The translations under genes and the position numbers were made by a program. 50,544 nucleotides of DNA, taken from NCBI GenBank assembly GCA_016235455.1, contig JACRKZ010000010.1, positions 1 through 50,544 on the forward strand, in the 5' to 3' direction. The notes beneath the pieces were generated by a model. It worked only from the letters and a program-made list of their open reading frames with translations, ran no database searches and had not been told where the DNA came from. The stretch comes from Armatimonadota bacterium (GTDB lineage Bacteria > Armatimonadota > UBA10988). Positions 42,999 through 50,544 of this stretch are shown in pieces; positions within the stretch are counted from its first letter, which is position 1, and each line of letters starts with the position of its first letter.

Positions 42999-45900
42999 TC
43001 AACCCGCGGCAACGACTGCCAGGCGACGGCGGCGCCGCAGCAGCCAGACGGCGACTGCCGCCGCCGCCAGCACCTCGATCGGCAGGCGGATCTTCCAGCG
43101 CTCGATGCCCAGGTAGGTCAACTCCACCGTGTCGAGGCCGACCAGGCCGGCCTCGGTGGCCGCGAAGACCAGCCGGTGCGCGCCCGGCGACAGATCGAGG
43201 CGCACCGCCAGTCGCGGGCTGGGCGCCACACGCTCGCCACGACAGTCGAGCACGCCCAGCGGCACATCGTCGAGCCGCGCCAGCGCCTTGACGCCAACCG
43301 AGGGCGCCGCCACCGGTGGCCGCGGCGGCGTGCGTGACCCCAGCGCGGGGGCCACCACGGCAGACTCCATCGGGCGCTCGGGCCGTTGCAACGGCACCAA
43401 CGGCGGCACCTTCACCCCAGCCACGCTGACTCGGTAGTAGCCCGGGCGGGGCACGTTCAGCGGGAACTCGATGGTGCTCTCGGACCCTGGGCAGGCGGCC
43501 GTGACGTAGGCATCGCCCGACCATTGCGGTTGCTCGGCGGAGCGCTCGTGGATGACCAGCCGGCCGGGGCTGTCGTCGCTCGGCACCAGGCTCTCGGCCT
43601 CCATGGCTCGTCCGCTGGACCGCAACAACAGGTAGTCCAGGTCGATGCACCCGCCGTCCTTGGCCACGAAGGTCAGATGGTGCTCGCCCGGCGCGCTGAA
43701 ACGATGCGTGCCCAGCGCCCAGCGCGCGCCAACGCGCTCCTCGCCGTCGGTGTCGATGGTGGCCACGGCCTGGCCATCCAGCAACACCTGTGCCTGGCCG
43801 CCGCTCGGCCCCTGACCGCAGGATGCCCACAGACCGTAGCTGCCAGCGGACGGCACGGGGAAGGCCACGTCGAACCGGTCTCCCGGCCTGCCCGGCCGCA
43901 GGCGCATCGCGGCGTTGCCGCTGTAGACCGCCTCCGGCGGCACGCAGCCGCCGACCAGCGCCTCGGACCGCTCGGCCTTGAGCGGCGTCTCCACGCGCTC
44001 GATGCCGGCGGGCTTCGGCGTCGCTGGTGTCGGCAACGGGGCCGGCGGCGCCGTCGCGGGCTTGGCTGGCGCCGCCGCGGCTGGCGCGGCTGGCATGGCC
44101 AAGGCTGGTCGGGCGGACGCCTTGGCCGGCGCGGCCACGACCGTACAGGTCAGTTGCTCGGCCTCAAGGCAACCCTCCACCCGGCCCACTTCGCGCAGCC
44201 AGAAGTAGTCGATTGCGCCAAGGCCCCGGCCGAGCTCTGGCAGCGTGTCCGGCATCAGGTCCGCGAACCGAGGCTTGGCGCTGAGCGTCACCGCCACCGC
44301 GCGGTCCTTGGAGTTGGCGAAGCCCAGGGCATCGTCGCGAACCACTGCCCCGGCGGGCCGCCAGTATGGCCGTTCACCAAGCGAGGCGTCGGCCACGTCA
44401 GCGTCGTTGGCGCGCCAGCCCACCTCCCACAGGCCGTCGCGGGGCACTGGGACAGGCACCACCAGCCGCTTGATCTGCCCTTCGCGGACTGGCACCACAC
44501 TGAGGCGCAGGCCCTCCTCCCGGGCCTGGCCAGCGAACGGATCGGGCAACACCACCGGCTCGATGTCGAAGGCCAGCACTCGGCCGCCACTGGCCTGGAG
44601 AGTCATCGCGCTGTCTTCGCGCACCGCCACCGAGCAGCCCTCACTCGGCTTGATGCGCTCCAGCAGGCTCTCGGCCTCCACTACGGTGCGCCCCGTTAGC
44701 CGCTCCGAGAACGGCGGCGTTGCCTCCCAGGCCGGCATCGCCGGCGAGACCCGCGGCTCGGGACACCGCCACCAGGCGACGGTGCGGTAGAGCTGGCCGG
44801 GCAGGCTGTTGTCACCTCCGTGGGCCAGAGTGACCAGGCAACGCTGGGTGAAACTGGCGGCGCCCATGCGATCGATCGCCCGGCCGGCCAGCCGGCTGGC
44901 GCCGGCCTGGAGCACTCCGCCAAGGCCGAACAAGGCACCAAGGCCCGGGCTGCCTTGCGCCAGACGCCCATCGGTCTGGACCCGCACCACGCCATCGCGG
45001 TAGCGGCCGGCTTCATCGCCCAGCAGCGTGCAGCTACAGCCCAGGTACTCGCCAGAGCCTTGGGCATCAAGGACGGCGAATGGCCGGCCGGCGACCGTGC
45101 GCTCGGCGCGCCCCGTCAGGCACACGTAGTTCTCATTGCCGCTGGGCACCTCGCCCGGCATCACCACATAGCGCACGCTCATCGGCTGCGCCGTGGTATT
45201 CGTCAGCACCAAGCGGGCGCGCCGCCGGTAAGGCATCTCCACGAACCGCTCGGTGCTCAGCCGCATCTCGCTTGCCCGTCCATGGCGTGAGTGGGCCATG
45301 CCCAATCCCATGGCATACAGGTCCGCCAGCGGCAGATCGAGGCTGGGTCCGGCGGCGTCATCCCAGGTCAACTGCACACGCAGACCACGCGCGACGGCCA
45401 GCGTGAAAGGTTCGGGCAGCAATCGCAGGTCGGCCACGGTGCCAGGACCCGGCAGGTCCAACGCCGTCTGCCGCTCACCAGGCGCCAGGCGCACCTCGCC
45501 GCGGGGGATCTTGGCCATCGCCGCCGCAAAGGCCTTGCTGAAGGCAGCCGCCTTGTCCGCTGCGTCTTGCGCGTCGGGCTTGACCTGGGTCTGGCGCGCT
45601 GGGGGATCTGGGACCTCGACCTTGTGCTGGGCCGGCGGGTCCATCACGTAGCCGATCTGGTACCGCAGCCGGCCCGCGCCGACCGCTTCCACGCGCACGC
45701 GCTTCTCGAACGACACGTCTAGCGATTGGTTCACACCGAACCCGCGGTCGATGCTCAGACCGGCGAAGCGCGGCCACCCCAGGTCGGCCATCGGCGTCTG
45801 GACCGCTGGCTCGGCCCGGTCATCGACCAGCACGCGCAGCGTGCCCGACGGGTTGCCGCACCACAGATTGGCGAGACGGCCACGCCCCGCCACGTCGAGC

Positions 45901-46091
45901 AGCACGGCGCGGTCGCCCTCGACGCGCACGTAGTACCCGGCGCCATCACCGGCGCCCGATGGGTCGACGCTCGACACCACGTGCCAGCTTGGCTCCGGCT
46001 GGCCCGAGGACGAAGGCGCAGTGCCCGCGTTCGACGGCGACCAACCCAGCGCTACACAGAAGAACACCCCGCCTAGACACCACCACCGCAT
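42999..46091 (-). CDS. DUF2961-related secreted protein 2, large, degenerate at the GTGTEDYF motif
   Basis: 1030 residues, signal peptide about 1-22. N-terminal DUF2961-like jelly-roll (GYYVRVEGDRAVLLD, NLWCGNPSGTLRVLVDD). In the position of GTGTEDYF in its neighbour, this protein has a Gly/Leu-rich insert (LGALFGLGGVLQAG), so activity is doubtful. The C-terminal half repeats beta-sandwich units (VVEAESLLERI, MEAESLVP), with Ala/Pro-rich linkers about 700-745. The terminus has one membrane helix and RRRRR. AAGGGG 7 nt before ATG 46091. It is preceded by the URO-D-like gene with a 72-nt gap. Confidence 0.75.
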   Translation of the reverse strand: MRWWCLGGVFFCVALGWSPSNAGTAPSSSGQPEPSWHVVSSVDPSGAGDGAGYYVRVEGDRAVLLDVAGRGRLANLWCGNPSGTLRVLVDDRAEPAVQTPMADLGWPRFAGLSIDRGFGVNQSLDVSFEKRVRVEAVGAGRLRYQIGYVMDPPAQHKVEVPDPPARQTQVKPDAQDAADKAAAFSKAFAAAMAKIPRGEVRLAPGERQTALDLPGPGTVADLRLLPEPFTLAVARGLRVQLTWDDAAGPSLDLPLADLYAMGLGMAHSRHGRASEMRLSTERFVEMPYRRRARLVLTNTTAQPMSVRYVVMPGEVPSGNENYVCLTGRAERTVAGRPFAVLDAQGSGEYLGCSCTLLGDEAGRYRDGVVRVQTDGRLAQGSPGLGALFGLGGVLQAGASRLAGRAIDRMGAASFTQRCLVTLAHGGDNSLPGQLYRTVAWWRCPEPRVSPAMPAWEATPPFSERLTGRTVVEAESLLERIKPSEGCSVAVREDSAMTLQASGGRVLAFDIEPVVLPDPFAGQAREEGLRLSVVPVREGQIKRLVVPVPVPRDGLWEVGWRANDADVADASLGERPYWRPAGAVVRDDALGFANSKDRAVAVTLSAKPRFADLMPDTLPELGRGLGAIDYFWLREVGRVEGCLEAEQLTCTVVAAPAKASARPALAMPAAPAAAAPAKPATAPPAPLPTPATPKPAGIERVETPLKAERSEALVGGCVPPEAVYSGNAAMRLRPGRPGDRFDVAFPVPSAGSYGLWASCGQGPSGGQAQVLLDGQAVATIDTDGEERVGARWALGTHRFSAPGEHHLTFVAKDGGCIDLDYLLLRSSGRAMEAESLVPSDDSPGRLVIHERSAEQPQWSGDAYVTAACPGSESTIEFPLNVPRPGYYRVSVAGVKVPPLVPLQRPERPMESAVVAPALGSRTPPRPPVAAPSVGVKALARLDDVPLGVLDCRGERVAPSPRLAVRLDLSPGAHRLVFAATEAGLVGLDTVELTYLGIERWKIRLPIEVLAAAAVAVWLLRRRRRLAVVAAG

Positions 46092-46163
46092 GGTCTGCCC
46101 CTTCTTGACTCGCGCTATTCTGTTGAGTCTAGCAGATGCCGCTGCGGCGCGCTGGGCAATGTG

Positions 46164-47252
46164 TCAACTTGGAGCTAGCTCCACCACCAGATCCAGGTAA
46201 CGCCGGATGGCCTCGCCCGGCACATTCCAGGGGATGTGGTTGCCGATACAGAACATGTAGCCGCCGGTCATGCGCGCGGTCTCGCACATCTCGACGACCA
46301 TGGCGCGGATCTCGTCGGGCTGGTTGCGGCTGAGGATGCGGTTGTCGCCCTCACCCGCGGCGAAGCAGTTCTGGTAGCGTCGGGCCAGCGCCTTGTAGTT
46401 GGTGTACGGCTCGGAGATGATGCCGCGCGCGCCGCAGGCCATGACATCGGGCGCGTAGGCGTCCACGCAACCATCGACCATGAAGATGACTTCCTTGCCG
46501 GCGTCGCGCAGGATGCCCCAGAACTCCTCATAGCGCGGGAAGATGTACTTGCGCATCCAGGCCGGCGAGCAGACCGGGCCGCGCGTGGTGACAATGTCGT
46601 CGTGGCAGACCACCGTGCTGATGGGCAACCGCGCGAAGGTGCGGAAGACGCGCCGATTGATCTCGGCGAACTCGTCCATGATCCGCTCGAAGCGCGGGTC
46701 CAGGCACATCTCCAGGAAGCGCTCCCAGCCGAAGGTCAGCAGCGGCCACATGAACATGGTGTTGTAAAAGCCGGCGCTGCCCTCGCCCGGCGGCGGCGTG
46801 TCGCCCCACTCGGCCGGGTAGTTGGCGCGGTAGGCCTGGTACAGCGCCTCCTCGTCGGAGTAGTCACGCGATTCGACCACGGGGATGTGCGTGAAGTCGC
46901 CCTGCTCGAGCGGCGAGAAGGCGAAGGCTTCGTCGAGGCTGGCGAAATGCCGGCCCCAGTCCCAGTGCCCGCTCTCGCCATCACCCCAGCGCACATGGCG
47001 CCGGCCGTCGGTGTCCGTTGTCTGCGTCTCGCCTGACAGACCCAGTCCCGGTCTGGGCTTGGGCGTGTCTTCGGCGGGGATGCCCAGCCCAAGTTGCGGG
47101 TACAGCTCGGCCAGCTTCTGGCGGCACAGCCGCGGATGGTCGTAGTAGTCGATGCCGGTCAGATAGGTCTCGGCATCGGGGCACGACCAGTGCTCCCAGT
47201 GCGGCACGGGCCGCGGTGCCATGCCCATCACCGCGCGATACCAGTTGTTCAT
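46164..47252 (-). CDS. URO-D-family (uroporphyrinogen decarboxylase-like) protein 1
   Basis: 362 residues. The barrel belongs to the UROD/MtaA superfamily: YDHPRLCRQKLAELYP near the start, DYSDEEALYQAYRANYP, DEFAEINRRVFRTFA, VVCHDDIVTTRG and the C-terminal MTGGYMFCIGNHIPWNVP typical of these methyltransferase-like relatives. No housekeeping HemE features are clear, and cobalamin-dependent methyl transfer is a family possibility. The ATG at 47252 lies only 7 nt from a TACATT -10 element, so it may be leaderless. It starts the long minus-strand run through DUF2961, mqnA and rarA. Confidence 0.8.
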   Translation of the reverse strand: MNNWYRAVMGMAPRPVPHWEHWSCPDAETYLTGIDYYDHPRLCRQKLAELYPQLGLGIPAEDTPKPRPGLGLSGETQTTDTDGRRHVRWGDGESGHWDWGRHFASLDEAFAFSPLEQGDFTHIPVVESRDYSDEEALYQAYRANYPAEWGDTPPPGEGSAGFYNTMFMWPLLTFGWERFLEMCLDPRFERIMDEFAEINRRVFRTFARLPISTVVCHDDIVTTRGPVCSPAWMRKYIFPRYEEFWGILRDAGKEVIFMVDGCVDAYAPDVMACGARGIISEPYTNYKALARRYQNCFAAGEGDNRILSRNQPDEIRAMVVEMCETARMTGGYMFCIGNHIPWNVPGEAIRRYLDLVVELAPS

Positions 47253-47254
47253 GG

Positions 47255-47275
47255 CGCGGAATGTACCACATCGGG
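47255..47275 (-). promoter_or_regulatory. Left half of a mirrored promoter/operator pair, for URO-D gene 1
   Basis: 21-nt arm, exactly the reverse complement of 47344-47364. Read on the minus strand it has TGGTACATT (extended -10). The expected transcription start coincides with the ATG at 47252. The two arms are 68 nt apart. Confidence 0.55.
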
Positions 47276-47343
47276 ACGTTGGCGGCAGAGCAGGAAACGA
47301 TGGGCTGCCCGGATTCCTACGTCTCACGTCCCACCTGTCACGC

Positions 47344-47364
47344 CCCGATGTGGTACATTCCGCG
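47344..47364 (+). promoter_or_regulatory. Right half of the mirrored promoter/operator pair, for URO-D gene 2
   Basis: Perfect 21-nt inverted copy of 47255-47275, with TGGTACATT as extended -10 at 47351-47359. The start codon of URO-D gene 2 is 20 nt further downstream with a good Shine-Dalgarno. Confidence 0.55.
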
Positions 47365-47384
47365 GAACCAACCGAGGAGCCATC

Positions 47385-48542
47385 ATGACCCACCGCCAAC
47401 GCCTGCTTGCCGTCCTCCGCGCCGAGCCGTACGACCGGCTGCCGGTCGTCCATTTCGGCTTTCTGGAGGCCACCTTGCGTCTGTGGCGCGACCAGGGCCA
47501 TCTGACCGACGACGAGTACCGCGCCGCTCTGGCCGGCGACGGCAGCGCGGGCGAGGCGCATGTCGCCTCCCGCCTGGGCTTCGACCACAACTACCATACG
47601 GTCTTCGGCCCGCACGGCGGCCTGCGCCCAGGCTTCGAGGGCCGTGTGCTCGAGGAGCTGCCCGGCGGCTATCGCAAGGTGCTCACCGGCAACGGCGCCA
47701 TCCAACTCCAGCACCCGGACAACCAGAGCATCCCAGCGGATGTGGGCCACCTGCTCAAAACCCGCGCCGACTGGGAAGAACAGTTCCTGCCCAAGCTGCA
47801 GTGGTGCGCCGAGCGCGTGACGCAGTGCGGGCTGCGCGTGCCCAACCGCACCTTCGACCAGGCCGGGGCCAAGGCCTATCTGGCCGACCCGGACCACGAG
47901 TACCCGGTGCTGCTGCACGCCGGCAGCCTGTTCGGCGCGGTGCGCGACCTGCTCGGCGTCGAGGGCATGTCCTACCTGCAGGTGGACGACCAGGATCTGT
48001 TCGTCGAGATCATCGACACCATCGCCGAGATCAGCTACCGCAACACCGAACTCGCACTGCAACTGGGCTTCGTCGGCGATGTGGGCCACTTCTGGGAGGA
48101 CATCTGCTTCAAGACCGGTCCGCTGGTCAATCCGCGGGTGTTCCGCGACAAGGTCGGTCCGCACTACCGGCGTATCACCGGGCTCATGGCCCAGTACGGC
48201 ATCGACCTGGTCTCGCTCGACTGCGACGGCATGATCGATGCCCTGTTGCCGATCTGGCTGGAGAACGGCGTGAACGTCATGTTCCCCATCGAGGTGGGCA
48301 CCTGGGACGCGCACCTGACGCCGTGGCGGCAGCAGTATGGCGACCAGGTCAAGGGCGTCGGCGGCACGAACAAGAAGGTCTTTGCCCACGACTACGCCGC
48401 GGTGGACGCCGAGGTGGAGCGACTGCGACCGATGGTGGCCATGGGCGGCTATCTGCCGTGCCCCGACCATCGCCTGCCGCACGACAACAAGTGGGAGAAC
48501 GTGCAGTACTACTGTGAGCGCATGCGCGCAGCGTTTGGGTAG
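47385..48542 (+). CDS. URO-D-family protein 2
   Basis: 385 residues. UROD/MtaA-like barrel beginning MTHRQRLLAVLRAEPYDRLPVV, with VLLHAGSLFGAVRDLLG, FVGDVGHFWED, SLDCDGMIDALLPIWLENGVN and the ending GGYLPCPDHRLPHDNKWENV. The two URO-D proteins are divergently transcribed and only distantly alike, yet share mirrored upstream sequences, so co-regulation is likely. GAGGAG 6 nt before ATG 47385. Its end is 14 nt from the convergent oxidoreductase. Confidence 0.82.
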   Translation: MTHRQRLLAVLRAEPYDRLPVVHFGFLEATLRLWRDQGHLTDDEYRAALAGDGSAGEAHVASRLGFDHNYHTVFGPHGGLRPGFEGRVLEELPGGYRKVLTGNGAIQLQHPDNQSIPADVGHLLKTRADWEEQFLPKLQWCAERVTQCGLRVPNRTFDQAGAKAYLADPDHEYPVLLHAGSLFGAVRDLLGVEGMSYLQVDDQDLFVEIIDTIAEISYRNTELALQLGFVGDVGHFWEDICFKTGPLVNPRVFRDKVGPHYRRITGLMAQYGIDLVSLDCDGMIDALLPIWLENGVNVMFPIEVGTWDAHLTPWRQQYGDQVKGVGGTNKKVFAHDYAAVDAEVERLRPMVAMGGYLPCPDHRLPHDNKWENVQYYCERMRAAFG

Positions 48543-48556
48543 GTTAGCCGCGGCGC

Positions 48557-50252
48557 CTACTCCACCTCGAAGCCGAACACGCGCGCCGTCTCGGCACCCC
48601 AGGCCCGCTCGACGACCAGCCGGACGCCATTGGTCGCCGCGGCCAGCGGCAGCCTCACCAGGCGCTGATGGTTGTCACGCAACTCGGCCGCCACCTGCCA
48701 CGCACCGTCGGCGCCGCGCAACTCGATGCGCGCGTCGCGCACCATACCCGCGGGCGCCGGATGGTAGCGCTGGCAGCAGGCCGGCGGGCGGTAGTCGCTG
48801 GGCACACGCGGGTAGCAGGCCGGCATATTGCGGCCGGTGCGGTCCAGGTCGCTGTCGAACACCAGCCGCACGCGCTCCAGCCACTGCTGGTCGGCCCAGG
48901 TGTACTCGGCGACGCCGTCCGCGTCGGCCACCCAGGCGTTGTCCTGTCCGTCCCACGGCCGATCGACGCCGTTGCGCAGCGGCTCGGCGTCGGCCGTACT
49001 GAGCGTCGCGGCGCGGGTGGTCGCGCTGACCTCACGCACCCGCCACGGCAGCCAGGCATCGTCGTCCATGAGCGCCGACTGCAGCGCGCCGAGGTGTTGC
49101 TCATACACACCGCGCGGTTCCACCCCGTGGGCGGCGGCGATGGCCGCGGCCGTGCCGGCCGCCTGGCCAATGACCGCGCAGGTGCCCATGACCCGGCTGC
49201 TCGACATGGCCGCATGGCTGGCCGAGATGTTGCGGCCGGCGCAGAGCAGGTTCGGCACGTTACGCGAATAGAGGCAGCGGTACGGGATGCCGAACGGCGA
49301 CGGCGCCGGATGGAAGATGGTTGGCCGGCCAGGATAGCGCAGGCCGCCCGGATGATGGTCGTCCATCGACCAGCCGCCAAAAGCCACGATGTCGTCGAAC
49401 CGGCCTTCGGCGCGCACATCGTTCTGGGTCAGCACGTGGTCGCCCAGATAGCGCCGGCTCTCGCGCTTGCCGGGCACGAAGCCGACCCAGTCCAGCGTCC
49501 AGTTCTCCAGGCCGTGGTCGCCACGGTTCTTCATGTGGTCCCACACGCCGAACGCCGCCGCCAGCAGTTCGTCGCGCAGCCGCTCGGTGTCGTGGATGCT
49601 GTCGTCCTCGCCGCCGAGCTCCAGCCACCAGAAGTTGGTCTTGAGTGGGTCGTGGCCGCGGTGCGGCAGGTCCTCATCGCTGGCGAACACGGTGGCCCAC
49701 GACGGCGGCGTGTAGCCTACCGGGAACTCGAGCTCGCGGCCCTGGATGAGGCAGCTCATGCCCATGGTGCGGCTGTCGGCCACCGGCGGCTCGATGTCCT
49801 CACCATACTCTTCCTGGGCCTCGCGGCCGATGCGCACGTCGGCGCCCGACAGCGGCGCCAGGATGCTGTCGCCCGAGCTGTCACAGAACAGCCGCGCGCG
49901 CACCTCGTGCCAGGTCTCGGCCGATGACCGAGGCGTTGAGCAACAGCGTCACATTGGGCTCGAGGCGGGCCTTCTCGTAGAGGATGCTGTCCCAGATGGA
50001 CCACGACGCCGCAGGGTTGCGGGCGATGTTGTCGAGCTCGATCTCCTCAATGATGCCCGTCTCGCGGCGATTCTTGCCATGGGCGCCGCAGACGTGCATG
50101 CGCACCTCGGACGAGGCATTGCCGCCGAGCATGGGCCGGTCACCGATGAGTACCACCCGCGCGCCATGGCGCGCGGCGGCCACGGCGGCACACAGGCCCG
50201 AAAGCCCGCCGCCGACCACGCAAAGGTCCACGTCATGGTTGATCGTGCGCAT
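48557..50252 (-). pseudogene. FAD-dependent oxidoreductase, broken by an internal deletion with frameshift
   Basis: Two frames of one gene. 50252-49881 encodes the Rossmann start VVGGGLSGLCAAVAAARHG, GGNASSEVRMHV and ends at NVTLLLNASVIG. The frame 49903-48557 resumes at VRARLFCDSSGDSIL and runs to the end, including GRNISASHAAMSSSRVMGT and a C-terminal galactose-binding-like beta domain (about 150 residues). From family memory about 20 residues should link the two, so a short stretch appears lost with a change of frame near 49900-49935. The PF12831-type family is FAD_oxidored, secreted or cytoplasmic, of unknown substrate. GAGGAG 7 nt before ATG 50252. Confidence 0.75.
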
Positions 50253-50294
50253 CCCTACTCCTCGCGATCCTTAGCCTACCGCACACTCGCGCGG

Positions 50295-50308
50295 TTGGGA
50301 TCTCCCAA
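50295..50308. promoter_or_regulatory. Palindrome TTGGGA-N2-TCCCAA in a divergent gap
   Basis: Perfect 6-bp arms in the 153-nt gap between the oxidoreductase (-) and the partial gene (+). Possible operator; weak evidence. Confidence 0.3.
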
Positions 50309-50343
50309 ATGACTAGCCCGGGCCACGCCGTGATCCGCGGCTC

Positions 50344-50372
50344 TTGTCGGCCGCATTGCTCTGTGCTAAGCT
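50344..50372 (+). promoter_or_regulatory. Putative promoter of the partial membrane protein gene
   Basis: TTGTCG, 17-nt spacer, TAAGCT with TGTGC just before the -10. About 33 nt upstream of ATG 50406. Confidence 0.55.
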
Positions 50373-50405
50373 CCGCGCTCGCTGAGTGCCTGGGGAGGCT
50401 GGCCA

Positions 50406-50544
50406 ATGCTCGCAGAGTTCCTCAATGAGCCGCTCTACGGCTACGAGATGTGGAAGGTCCTGGTCTTCCTGGCCTGCATAGGCATCTTGTCCGTCGTGTC
50501 GTGGGTTGCGACTCTGGTATGGATCTGGCGGTCGTCCATGACGC
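50406..50544 (+). CDS. Small membrane protein, N-terminal fragment, cut by the window end
   Basis: ATG 50406 with GGGGAGG upstream; 46 codons run open to the edge of the window. Residues about 17-40 (VLVFLACIGILSVVSWVATL) form one transmembrane helix. Function unknown; too short to assign. No stop is reached. Confidence 0.65.
   Translation, partial: MLAEFLNEPLYGYEMWKVLVFLACIGILSVVSWVATLVWIWRSSMT

Overview
The window is a 50.5 kb, high-GC chromosomal segment packed with bacterial genes in short operons on both strands. There is no rRNA, CRISPR array, transposase, phage gene or replication origin. Two prepilin-type proteins with an H-X9-DG C-terminal motif, heparinase-like and DUF2961 (GH172-type) secreted proteins, paralogous URO-D-like proteins, an AhbA-AhbB siroheme decarboxylase and MqnA (futalosine menaquinone route) suggest a Gram-negative-type, environmental, polysaccharide-degrading bacterium. 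Armatimonadota, or a PVC-like lineage such as Planctomycetota or Lentisphaerota, fits best. This is inference from gene content; no marker tree was possible.

Layout. 1-3.4 kb (-): a VanW protein and an ABC half-transporter. 3.6-10.5 kb (+): a possible polysaccharide-use operon of alpha/beta hydrolase, TPR lipoprotein-like protein, TIM-barrel glycosidase-like protein, Cys-less ArsC/Spx-like protein and a heparinase II/III-type lyase. 10.5-12.2 kb (-): two nearly identical prepilin genes, each with its own promoter and hairpin terminator. 12.3-17.1 kb (+): a DUF6132-thioredoxin fusion under a CsoR/CstR-like operator, then hemW-mreC-mreD-tsaE-tsaB-rimI. 17.1-19.1 kb (-): a GT4 glycosyltransferase and a frameshifted TlpA-like lipoprotein. 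19.2-25 kb (+): a Vsr/DUF559-like nuclease fused to a macro domain, tRNA-Thr(CGT), a 1228-residue export protein with ten SLBB domains, and a sugar isomerase-like protein.

25-30.3 kb (-): tsaD, an atypical PAS histidine kinase, holA and an ahbA-ahbB fusion, all coupled or nearly so. 30.6-35.6 kb: a HAD hydrolase and gnd (+), a BtrH-like protein (-), a flavin reductase and a sugar isomerase (+). This part carries a REPIN-like repeat and three related intergenic palindromes built from 9-nt units. 35.7-47.3 kb (-): a long co-directional run of a URO-D-like gene, two DUF2961 genes, mqnA, a nucleoside phosphorylase, patatin, lapA-like and rarA. 47.4-50.5 kb: a second, divergent URO-D-like gene sharing a perfectly mirrored promoter with the first, a broken FAD oxidoreductase, and the start of a small membrane protein cut by the window edge.

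Themes. TsaE, TsaB, TsaD and RimI lie here, so most of the t6A pathway is covered. AhbAB and HemW touch heme metabolism. Three genes are disrupted: TlpA lipoprotein by a 1-nt shift, the first DUF2961 gene by a 13-bp tandem duplication, and the FAD oxidoreductase by a probable internal deletion. These may be real decay or assembly error. The least familiar elements are the nuclease-macro fusion, the 9-nt-unit palindromes, the mirrored URO-D promoter and the ten-SLBB protein.
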